Assembly: GCA_002633005.1 (NCBI GenBank)
Contig: NMRA01000254.1
Coordinates: forward strand, 62,001-126,000
Source: Phoronis australis
Lineage: Eukaryota; Phoronida; Phoronidae
Reading direction: 5' to 3'
DNA length: 64,000 bases
Both the position numbers and the translations under genes were made by a program. Under the pieces are notes generated by a model. It searched no databases and had not been told where the DNA came from. It saw only the letters and a program-made list of their open reading frames with translations. Below are positions 40,301-52,300 of the stretch, in pieces. Positions within the stretch are counted from its first letter, which is position 1, and every line of letters starts with the position of its first letter.

Positions 40301-43300
40301 TCGACAAGCTCCCTAGCTCCGATAACCCATGATTGAACAGTTTTCTGCCTCTGTGCAGTGTGCTCATCACTATGCTCTCTCAAGTCCAGGTACAGAGGAT
40401 GAGAGTTGGTTGTAGCTGCCTTTAGAAATGCTTGGGCTGCTAGTGTCTTCTGTTTAGTACGGATGCTATTGATACCTAACCAGTATTGGAGACTATCTAC
40501 CGGAGTGGGTCTAGCTCCACTGGTTACTATCCTCATGAAAAGTTAGCAACTGAATGTCAGTTACAGCATTTTGTTGTGATAAAGTACTCAGCGTCGCATT
40601 CGCAACAAGGCGCCTGCAACCATCTTTGCTAGGACTGTGTGTAGGACCACGCCCCCCCGATTCATAATTTTTCCTGTAGTGTTAATGTGTACAGGTACTG
40701 GAAGGGTGCCGTGTGCAAGATACTAAACATTTAAGATCCTGAGCAGATCATGTTATAAATTAAACTTTTGGTTTTGACCTCTGCTGGAACTTCTGTTTCC
40801 TTACTCAGATGATGAATGATGTCTGGGATGGAACAGAACTATTTCATTGCTTGAAACCATGCTTGGCAAGTTTAATTTTGGCCAATCAGAAACTGAACAG
40901 TGAATTCTTTCCAACGTCCGAAATCAACCCTAGTTTTAGCAAAGAACAAGTAACTGCCAATTTTTATTATGGTAAATTGTCTGAATAAAAAGCGATTTTT
41001 TAAAAAAAGGCAGGTGAGTTGCTTTAAGTTAATACTTGTATAGTTGCCTTGACGTAGTTTTTAATTTCTGGATTTTGCAGTGTCTGAGAGTGCGTAATTT
41101 GACTCGAGGTAATTAACCGTCTTACATTTTGTGTGACACAAAGGAAGTCATCGATTGTCATATTCAGCTATGCTGTGATTTAATGATTCTTAATTTATGT
41201 TTTGATATTTTTAGAAATCCAGTCACTGGCGAAGAGATACAGATCGTCGAAGCCATGGAAAAAGGTTTGATTCGCATGGAAATGGTCGATACCAGTACAG
41301 TTGTAGAGTCAGAAGGTCAGAATGTTGTCCGACGAGAAATTAAGAGAACAGCTAATTCTGCTGAAGAACAATTGGAAACTTTTGCAGAAACCATTCCGGT
41401 CACGGTTCGCTATCAAGTGGTCAACGTGCGGGATCCGAGGACAGGGGCTGATCTGTCGCCCGAGCAAGCGGTGAAGACAGGTGTGATCAACAAGGATAAG
41501 TTGGTGTTTGTGAATCCAGTCACAAGCGAGGAACTACCTCTTGAGGAGGCGTGTCGTCAAGGTTTTGTTGACCTGGTCTCGCTGGACGAGGCAGCTGAAC
41601 AAGTGTTGGGAGAGGAGAGTGAGTGTATAGTAGAGGTGTCCACCGAAGTGGTCACTACACCCTATGTTGTGGACAGTGTGATTGATCCGAGGACTAAATA
41701 TGAGATTTCTCTCAGTGAGGCTAAGCGAATAGGTATCATCGATGAGAAGAATGGTTTGTATAAGAATCCGCGTACCGAGGAATCGATCAGCATCAAAGAC
41801 GCCATAGAGAAGGGGGTGGTTAAGTGTGCCCCGGTAGAGGAAGGTACAGAGGTACCCGAGGAGTGCATCCTACCGGTAAGAGTACAACAACAGAGGGAGC
41901 AGCGGTTCTACCTCCCTCTTGTCTCCAGCCCGTCTGACCCGAGCGAGGCAGCAATGATGGCTCTCTTGGACCAGATGAATGGCGACCCACGTGGTGTGAG
42001 GACCCCTCAGTCTGATGACGATCTTACTTTAACCGAAGCGGGGCAGAGTGGCGTCCTTAAGTATGATGCGCTGGAGTACATTGACAGTAATGGTGAACCA
42101 CTTCTTATCCAAGAAGCTGGTGCACTGTCTTACATCAAGCCTGATTCGTTAAAAAATATCCTGGATGCTTACGAGACCTTATCGCTTGGGAAGTTGATTG
42201 ATGACGGTACAATTGATCCCGTAACTGGAATGTTTAGGACACCCAATGGTGATATGGTGCCTATAGGAGAGGCCATAGCTAGTGGACTGCTTGATCCTAA
42301 TTCAGTATTTGTGTATGATCCCAGTACTGGCAAACCCACCAGTCTTGCTCACGCAATTGATAGTGGACTGTTTAACCCTGTCACAAACTGTTTTGTGGAC
42401 GAGGAAAGTGGCAAAGAACTATCCATTGCTGACGCTATTGCTAACGGTTTAGTCGAACCGATGATTCAGGCAGAGAAACTTTCAGACCAGGCTGCCATGT
42501 TGGCCGTTCTTTTGCCTCACTGTGATCCAGACAACCGATGCATCACACTGCCTGATACAGATGAAGAACTTACAGTTAAGGAAGCCATTTTGGCTGGAGC
42601 TCTCCACATTGGAACAATGGAGCTCTCGAACTCGGAAACGGGTACAACTGTGCCCCTTGCTGATGTTCAAAAGCAAGACTTAATCGATCCAAAGGCTCTG
42701 AAGGAAATCTACCAAGCTCTTGCCGCTTCTTCACTTGGTAATGCCATCGACAGTAAAGAGATTGACCCATTAACTGGGTTGGTTTGCCATCCTGAAACTG
42801 GGGACAAATTGTCAGTAGCTGAAGCAATTGGACAGGGTATCATTAATCCAAGCACAGTATTTTTTGTTGACGAGACTTGCCATCAGGTTGCAAGCTTGGC
42901 GTCCTTCATTGGTAAAGGTGCCTTTGATCCCAACTCGGGGTGTTTCGTTGACCCCAAGGATGGACGTCCAATGAGTATGCAGGATGCTATAGATAGTGGA
43001 CTTATCAATCCATATATCGACCCGGCAGAATTTGTTGAGGAGAAATTCAAGTTGAAAGACCTTTTGAACCAGGGTGTGGTGTCTAATGATTCTGGATTTG
43101 TCACTCCTGATGGAGAAAAGATGTCTCTTGCCGAGGCTTTGGAGAAGGATTACGTGACCCCCATCTCCTTGGTGAAGGTTGATCCCAACACTGGCATGGT
43201 AGTGTTGGCTGATGAGGAGCCAGTGGCTACGACTCTGAAACAGGTCAACGAAGATCTCTCTTGGCTGGCAGAGTTGGAGAACAAAATGGCTGCCCAACCA

Positions 43301-46300
43301 GCAGCACAGGATGAAGTTGACGGTGTCAAGAGCTTGCTTTTTGAGAACGAGGTATGTTTCTCTGGTTTTATAGTGCATCACGTGTGCTCAGCCAGAATGC
43401 AATTAAGATAGTGTATTGTGTTGGAACGTATAATTTGTTTCAGTAGTGGGTGATATTTTGTTTTCTTTAATTGCATCTGTTCTTGTTAAGTTCCTTATGC
43501 TGTTGTTGTTGCAGTGAAATGTCTAAGTGCAAATAATGGGAATTACGATTTCTGATTTTTTCATGTCTCTTCTGTTAGAATTTTGTTTTCCTAAATTTTA
43601 TGACACATTTTGCTGATGAAAGAACCAGAATGTGTTTCTTATCAGTTGTCCAGCAACTAAATTTTCTTTAACAAGTCTAGAATGGAAATTAACCACTCGA
43701 CAATTAGTAATACCTCAGATTTAGTCACAATGGTCCTCCTTTCATTCCTGGCTAAAAATCTTGTTAAATTGTTTAATTTGTAAACTAAAGATTTTACGAA
43801 AGTTGCTATGTTGAGGTTCATTGCCATCTGTTCTATTGTCAATTTGTGCTATATTTAGTATATCTCATAGCAGTTGTGTTTACAATTGTATATGGTTTCT
43901 GTATTACCAAGCAGAGGTTTATCCACCCTGTTTGGCAGTTTGTTGAGTTTAGTGGATGTACCAAATACATGCTCACTGCACTATAACAAGATAGGCTATT
44001 GTCTGATGTGATGAGTCCAGTCACTGATTTCTTCCTCTCAGAAATTACTCGACGAGTTCAGCAAGAAAGAAGCTGAGATGTCACGTGACATCGAGAATGC
44101 TTTGGGTACTGTGGAGGAACGGAAAAACGCAAATCTTCTGGAGGACGAGGAGAGACAGTTGAATCGTCTGAGGTTCGGTGCCAACGATCTCAAAGTTCGA
44201 CAGGATGCTGTAAGTTTGTCGTCTCAGCCTGCTACTGTTACTTGACGAGATTTCGGGAATAGACACGCCGAACCTTTGGTTTTGCTTTGAAATATGATAT
44301 TTTTGGTATTTTGCAGACAATTTCTTCCACTAGAGTCACTGTATCTTGGGATTGGGTTTGTCTGGTGGGACTGAATAGTCACACAGTCAATTTCGTTTTC
44401 TTTTTTGTCTTTTTCTGATTGAGCACGGGCTTTGTTGCAAGAGTATAGTACTGTTGTGTATTAGTAACAAAAAATGTGGTTACAGTCCTCGTGTAGTGTT
44501 GGACAAATAGCCCAATAGTTTCATTCACAACCAGTTATTTTAGGTGTAAGTGAAATTGGCTGTCTGATGGGTAATAGTGTTCGTTCTGTTGTTTTGGACT
44601 ATTCTGTATTTCTCGACTAAATCTTATTTTAATCAGTATGGTAAAATGTCCATACGTAGTTAAGAGCGTCCACAATTTCTCAAAACGTTGTCTGATGGTT
44701 GCTTTGATATTGAACTTTAAAATGATAATTAAAGTATTTACTCATATTTTACTTGGTGTTACTTTTTAGACTAAAAAGGAAATTACAGATGTCTGCCATA
44801 TCGTGTCCTAAATGTGTTAGATTTTGTTGAAATGAAGTGATCTGTTTGTGTTGTACAGGCGAGGAGTCAGCTCGAAGATCAACAGAACAGGCTACAGGAC
44901 ATGACCGACAATCTGGTCACGTTTGAAGACGATGCAGAGAAATTTTCTGATTGGCTGAAGGAGGCTGGAAAGAAGGTCTCCCAAATGCGAGCCGAGAACA
45001 CAGATGAGCTGAAGGAGCAGGCTGAGTCACTGAAGGTAAATCACTTAATTCTTGCTTGGGGCATTTACGGTTATTCACACTGTTTGAAGGTGCCACTCGC
45101 AGAACTGTTGATGAGACTACGACGATAATTGATCTTTGACTAGAGCGATTCCTTCACTGAGGATTTCTTTCTTTCTACGGAAGGCTGAGGTGATGTACTT
45201 TGGGTGAAGGTCATTCAAAGAATTTCTCTCAATTCCACAAACAGTCTGTGAACATAGCCTCTGATCACAGACCACCTGATCACAGACCACCTGATCATAG
45301 GTCAAGTCAGCAGCACTATCTGTTAATTATAGACAGTAAGTTAAGTTAATGATAATAAATTTTGTCACAGTATCAATCTTTGAACTCCTTTCTGTCGATA
45401 GCACGTCATTTCATTAAATGCAGGAATGCTAACCTGCGAAGTACGAAACCTCTTAGTAATTTTTTCATTTATCTACCAAAAGATGGCTCTGTATGTTTCT
45501 TTGTGAATTGGCCGAATATTAAACTGAGTATTTAAGGTCAGTCTTTTTCCTGGTATAATGTGGACTTTTGCTGTGAGCCTTGGTTGAGAACCAAACGAAA
45601 GTCTGGATTTCTGTCACATTCACTGGTTCAGAACCATACAAAGTCTTGCCTTTCTATCACATTCACTGGTTCAGAAGCAAACAAAGTCTTGCCATTCTAT
45701 CACATTCACTGGCTCAGAAGCAAACAAAGTCTTACCGTGCTATCACATTCACAGCAGTCGCTTGTGTTAGTGCTTTGCAAACACATCACTATAGCACTTT
45801 TTTTTTTCAAAGAAGTTGACGAAACAAACTGATTGTGACCAAATTTCAAGGGGTTTGCTTTACCCATTTGAATGTATTCGCTATACCTTTTAGGTGGCTA
45901 GATGCATGAGTTTCGACAAAACTCAATCTTTTTTACGAAAACTACTGTAATTCCAACAGCATGGTAAACTCTTAACGAATTTCGGACAAAAATTGTTGTC
46001 TAAAGTAGCCTTTTTCAGTTTTGAAAGGCATCTATTGCTGCGATTACCCATAATTTCTCGAAACTTTAAAATGTGTTGCTGCCTATATTTTGTGAGAAAA
46101 ATGAAAAAAAAATGTCTGTGTCCTAAATTGAGAAGATTTTACCACACTGCATCATGTCTGTTTGGTATTACACCCTGGCTTGTCTGTTTGGTATTGCACT
46201 TGTCACGGCATTGGTGTATGATTCACCATTTCACGCTACTACTAGGCACTGGCTGAGGAGATTGCTGCACATGAACCTCAACTAAGCAAACTTCATCATG

Positions 46301-49300
46301 ACGGAAGTCAATTGAAGCAGGATGCCAAGGTTAGTTGCAGCCATTTTTTATGTCGACTGGAAGCTAGTTGTATGAGCTTTTGAATACCGTTTGAAGTACT
46401 TGCCATGTTCCCAGCACTTAAGGTTGTATAGAACCCTAGAAAAATGTGGAAATAAGGCTAACCTCAGAACATAATATCTCGCAAATGGCTGGGATCGTAT
46501 TCATATGAAACTTTCAGATAGTATATGCTTTATGCACTATTTTCCGAAATGCTGTTGGGCATTGTTTTTTAAATGTTCCATTGCATGTGCAGCTGTCAAA
46601 AATAGGACTTTGATGACTTTCACAATGAAAACAAAACGATATTTTAGAAAACTGAAATCTCATCTTGAACAATCTGAGTAAGGATAGTTTTTTAGCAAAA
46701 AGTTCCGGTTTATTGGCCTCTTAACCTTATTATTCTTATTAACTTTGCCAGATTTCTAGATAAAAATATTCAGGTCTTGAAGGTTTTAAGTGTTCAAATC
46801 ATCAGTTGGAAATCGAAACTGATATACACTTGGGTAGAGATCAGCGTCTCTGCTGGAGCTTCAGGCTGTGTCGTATGTAATTGCAATAAAAGTAGCTCAG
46901 TCAGCAATATACATTTAATAATAACTGTTCATTTTTGTTGGGTATTCCTGGCTCAGCTCAAAATCTATGTGGTAAAAGCAGATTCCATTAAAAACATTTT
47001 GTACTTGCAGGAGTATGATGAAGTGAAGGCGAAGTTTGCCGAGAGCCTTCCGACTCCTGTATCAGAAGTCAAACGCGAACCTCTCACCAAGATAGACAGC
47101 ACGCTTGACTGCCTCCAGGGCAACTTTGATAACCTGCTGGCTGAGTGTAGCGAGGTCATGTCCGACTTGAATGCCCTCGCGAGAGCAAAAGCAGAATTTA
47201 ACAAATTAGCACAGCAATTGGAAAACTCTGTGCCTCTAACAGAAGAGAAGATATCGGAGGTCGTGAATGAGCCGGTCTCTGCTAGCAGTGAGGTACTTAA
47301 TGCTCAACTGGATAACATACGTGATATTAAAGGTAAGTACTTCACTGGGTTCTGTGCTTTGAAAGTACATCTCATTAGGCTTGTACATTCTGATGCCCAG
47401 TATTTGGTACATGACAAAAGTAAAGCTTTGTGTTCAGAACTCACTCGCCTATAACGGAGTTGTGTGCATTGAATATTTGCCCCTAAAAGATTATGAATTC
47501 CGTGTCAAAATTAATGAATTTTAAATTTGCCATGAACTCACCTGCTTACTTTTGATTTGGAGCACGGGTCTTGATGTTTTCATTACTCGGATTGGATGTA
47601 ATTTTTGTAGTATCTTGGCAAGAAGTGCTATTACTGGAGTTGAGGCCCAAGGAGTTAGCATGACTCGGNTAGCATGACGGGAGGGGGGGGTATCTTGGGC
47701 GTTTGAACTTGAAGGTGGCTTCATAACTGCTTCAAATGCAGGCCTGATAGGATCAAATGGATTTCCAAGCACATGATCTTGGAATTCTAGGTTGGAATTT
47801 TGGATCCAGTTTTGTGCTGTTGCAGGTGAGATTGCGGATGAGGTGAAACACCTCGAAGATCTGAAGAAAGCTGGAGAGGGTGTGAAGCAGAAACTTCAAC
47901 AACGCGGTACGTGCGGACACTATGAAATATTTATTGTACATTGAAGCAATATGGTAAAAAATCTTCAATTTGGGATGGTCTTTAGATTGTGGGACACCGA
48001 TATTCCAGCAGAGATTGAATTTTCTTGATTCTGAAGATTGGAACATGGGCAGTTTGGTGCTCATCATATTTCTCAAATTGTGAATGCAGCATTTTGTATT
48101 GACAGAGTCTGAAAATAGACTTGAGGCTTAATTTTGCCATATTTCTGGCAATTCAAGCTAATGTTTCACCTATCCAAATTTGAGAATTTTTACCGTGTGC
48201 TCAAAATTATAAAATAGTCTGGTGTTCAAGGGCATCTATTAAATGGTAATCTGGTGTTCAAGGGCATCTATTAAATGGTAATCTGGTGTTCAAGGGCATC
48301 TATTAAATGGTAATCTGGTGTTCAAGGGCATCTATTAAATGGTAATCTGGTGTTCAAGGGCATCTATTAAATGGTAATCTGGTGTTCATGGGCATCTATT
48401 AAATGGTAATCTGGTGTTCAAGGGCATCTATTAAATGGTAATCTGGTGTTCAAGGGCATCTATTAAATGGTAATCAAGTGGCGTGCTCATCACACTCCAA
48501 TTGAACATCCAGATATTAATTTGCACACATTGAAATTGCGATCTTATGAACATATTTTTTCTGCTGAAATAATTCTGCGAATATAAATGCGCAGAAATCA
48601 AGCGCTTCAAAAGAACTTATTCACTCGAAGATTTGAGTTTTTACTATTCGCTTGTCACTCTACCATTTGCATTTTTGTGAACTAACGAACTGAAGCATTC
48701 ACTTGGCTGATTGGCTGGTATTCGGGTCACTAGGTCATTAGGTAAAAAACTAAGATTACAAGATGGCAGACGATTTGATAAGTCATTGTTAGAGGAAAGT
48801 AAATAGAAGCGAAATATAACCAGTAAGACTGTTAAACATGTCAAAGAAATTTGATTTGGTTGGTACTAACACACTGAACAAGAATTTTCATCCCATTTTG
48901 ATTTATATCCATTTAACTAAGTAGTGAAAAGCCCTTCATTGGACCTTCAGCTGGGTACTGAGTTAAATGTAGATGCCATTTCTGAATTATTTCAGGTGCC
49001 GACAATCAGTTAGCTGATGTTGATCAAGTGGTTGATGACTTTGACGCCAGAATTGATGAAATGCAGGACAAAGTCAAAAACAAAGAAGCCGATCTCAATG
49101 CCATCATTGTGCAGAACCAAGATGCCAGCGATAATTTAGACCGGATGTTGGACTGGGCATTGACTGCCGGGCAAGACATCGACACCATGTCCCCCATCAG
49201 TCTAGATCCAGACATACTGAAGCAACAGCTTCGCGACCACAAGGTTTTACAGTCCGGCCTTGCCACACAGCTTAACAACTTGCCAGCTGTCGCAGAGAAG

Positions 49301-52300
49301 GCCAAGGACGTCCCTGGTGTCCACGAGAAAGTTGCTGACCTCGGCAATAAGTTAAAAGGTGTGGAGGAAAAACTACAACAGAGAGGGCTAGACTTGGACG
49401 ACAACGCCGAGAAGATGAAAGAACTGCAGGAGGCTATACAAGACGTGGAAACGTGGATTGCTTCTGCTGTAGGGGCACTTAAGACTGCAGCCACCGCCCC
49501 GGGGCTAGGGTCCCTGAAGGACGAAATTGTTGAGCTCCATCAGCAGAAACTGGCCAAGCAGCCAGTGATGGACAAAGTGAAGTCCGTAGCAAGAGAGCGA
49601 ATCAACTCACCTAAGACGGGAGATAAGAATGCCATGAGGGAACAACTGGCCGACATTCAGGGCAAGTGGAATGACGTCGCCGACATGCTAGTAGAAGTTA
49701 TCTCCAGTGAGGTAGGACATGATTACTAAGCGGAGAACCAAAGCAATAGAAATGAACTGAACTTAACAAACAGTACTTCTTTGACATCCATTACTCATTA
49801 TTTCTTTTTTTATTCTTTCATGTCGAGGAATATTTATTTCTTGTTCTTACAAGATGTTCGTACACATACCCAGTGTCATTGGATCTCTTCTGAGTGAAGA
49901 GAATTTTGAAGTTTTGTTTAAATTATGTGCAGTTGATTAGTTGAGAAAGTAGTGCACGTAATGTACAACCTTCAGGTATTTTGTGCTTACATTTACTGAA
50001 TGGAGATGAGGGATAAGGAGTTGGTTTTTATGGATTCAAGAACTGGTCAGCGATGTCTAGCGGTGACGGGGGGGGGGGGTGAGCTTCAACAATTTGTAAT
50101 CGATGACTGAAGACTGAGTATCAGTCACAATCAAAGCACGTTGTTTTTGTAGAAACACTCTTGTGTCTAATTTGGACTCTGAGCTTGTGTCTTCTACATA
50201 GTCTTGACGTGTTTGATATGCCAGTCCAAGCCATTTGTGATTCGCTTGTGTGTTAGAAAGAATTTACTTTCGAAAAATTACATAACGCGTTCTTTACTCC
50301 ACTTTAGGCCAGCAGAGATATGGATGATTTCATTGAATACCTGGACAAAGCTGAGGCCCACCTTCTTCAAGCTGACCCAGTCAGTATTGATCCGGAAACT
50401 GTGGCCGTCCAGGTGCAAGAACACAAGGTCAGTGAACTCTTGGGGTCATCTCCTGACCTTTATATCAAAGATCAATGTGTGTTACGTGAAATCTCACCAA
50501 TTATGGGTAAAAATATTCGACAAAATTGATCTGTCATTTTTTCAAAGTCTTGTAACGTTATTATGAATGCATGCTTAATATTTTTTAGAACATTATCTGA
50601 TGGTAACTGTGGTCTAGAATTTATGAATAATAAAGCTTTTATTTGGTGCTACTTAATCTTATACGAAAACAAAGAAATAAAAAATTCACTTGTCTGCCAT
50701 ATAGTGTCTTAAATTAGTGAAATATTACTGTTGATTCTTAGGGCTATTGTACTGTTCTGAACAGAATGGGTTGGAATCTCATGAAAAAATTAATCTGCTA
50801 AAACTCAAATAGAGCATAGTTATGATGATGTTTAGTGTGCTGTTTTCATTTGTGGTGTATGTAAACGCGATGTTGTGTGTGTGAAAAAGAACTAATTTCA
50901 AGATGCATGCAAGTGGTGTCAGTGCTGTGCGTCTCAAGAAAGTCTTCATTCATTGTGTTCTAGTCATTTGATGAGGAACTTCTTGACAAAACGGACAGAA
51001 TGAGAGACGTGATCAAGCAGTGTAACTTGTTGCTACGGGAAACTGCCAAGGAGGAGTCAGAGAACACCAAGAACAAGCTCGAACACATCCGAGGTCATGC
51101 TGACCGCGTCTGCAAGCTGAGTGCTGATAGGTTGAGAGTTCTAGAGGAGGCGTTGCCCCTGGTGTCTTCGTTCAATGAGACACAAGGGGACTTGTCCACT
51201 TGGCTGCAGGAAATTGAGGCAGAGATCCAACATCAGGATCACCCGGCCCAGGCAGCAGATGAGATCAAGAAACAAGTGGATCAGGTCAAGGTAAGGAATA
51301 ATACTATTTATTAGACCTTAAAACACCTTTGAACATGTATACCATTTTTGCCATGTAACCACATTTTCACCATGGTTTTCCTTAACAACACTGCATGTCA
51401 CCTTATTTTGTAAATTCCAGTTCTCAAATATAAGAAAGTGGAGAACAAGAGATTTTCTCATGTTTATTTGTACCACAGACTTTATAAGTCTCATAGTCCC
51501 AGTGCGCTAACTAGTTACTCCATCCACTGTGTGTAGACATGTAACAACGCCATTCCAGTCCAATTGTTCTCAGTGCAAAATGACAAGCTGTTAGTTCCAT
51601 CGTATTGAATTTTCTGTGTAACAATGTTCTGTTTGTCAGTTTCGTCTCAACACAAACCCTTTTTAATTGTCGTGAGAGGTGAGTTCGTGCCAATTTCCAA
51701 GTGAGAATCAAAGTAAAAAGCATATGTTTGGTTCTGGTCTCTGTTTTTTGATAGTTGGTGTGGTAGTATAATATTTTTAGAAGCACATTTAAAAAAGTCA
51801 TCTGATCTAACCTGAAATGGTGAGATTTTTTACCTAGCTCCAGTGGTCCAGTGACGCAGTTGGCTGTGCTCCAGTCGACCGTAGTGAAAATCATTGTCAA
51901 GTAGTTGACAAGCCATTTTTATTAAAAACCAACCGTAGATCAGTTGTACCTCGAAGAAAAGAACTGCACTAAATATGAAGCGGGTTGACACTTGTTTTTT
52001 CTTTATACAATGAGACGCAAATTTAAAATGAGTCAGGCCCAGACTAGAACTGATGCTACTTTCGTTGACCCGAGTAGTCGGATTCAAATGTCAGCATTTT
52101 TGACTTGAAAATCGCTGAGGCTAGGATCCCAGCTCAGCGAATCTAACTGACTTCACAACGCAATCTCGATCAAGTTTTTGTATTTCCATCGTTCACCTTT
52201 TAGCAAAGTCTGCGTTTTATTGACGACCACAAGCCACTTGTTGAAGACCTTGGTAATACAGGCCGGGAACTGATTAACCTCTGTTCTGAGGAAGAGGGCG

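Noticed and set aside
42812-43381. 189-codon minus-strand open frame over the plectin-repeat exon
   Set aside because: It is the antisense shadow of a strongly supported + strand exon.
49024-49494. 156-codon minus-strand open frame over the rod exon
   Set aside because: Ser/Leu-rich antisense shadow of the spectrin-repeat exon.
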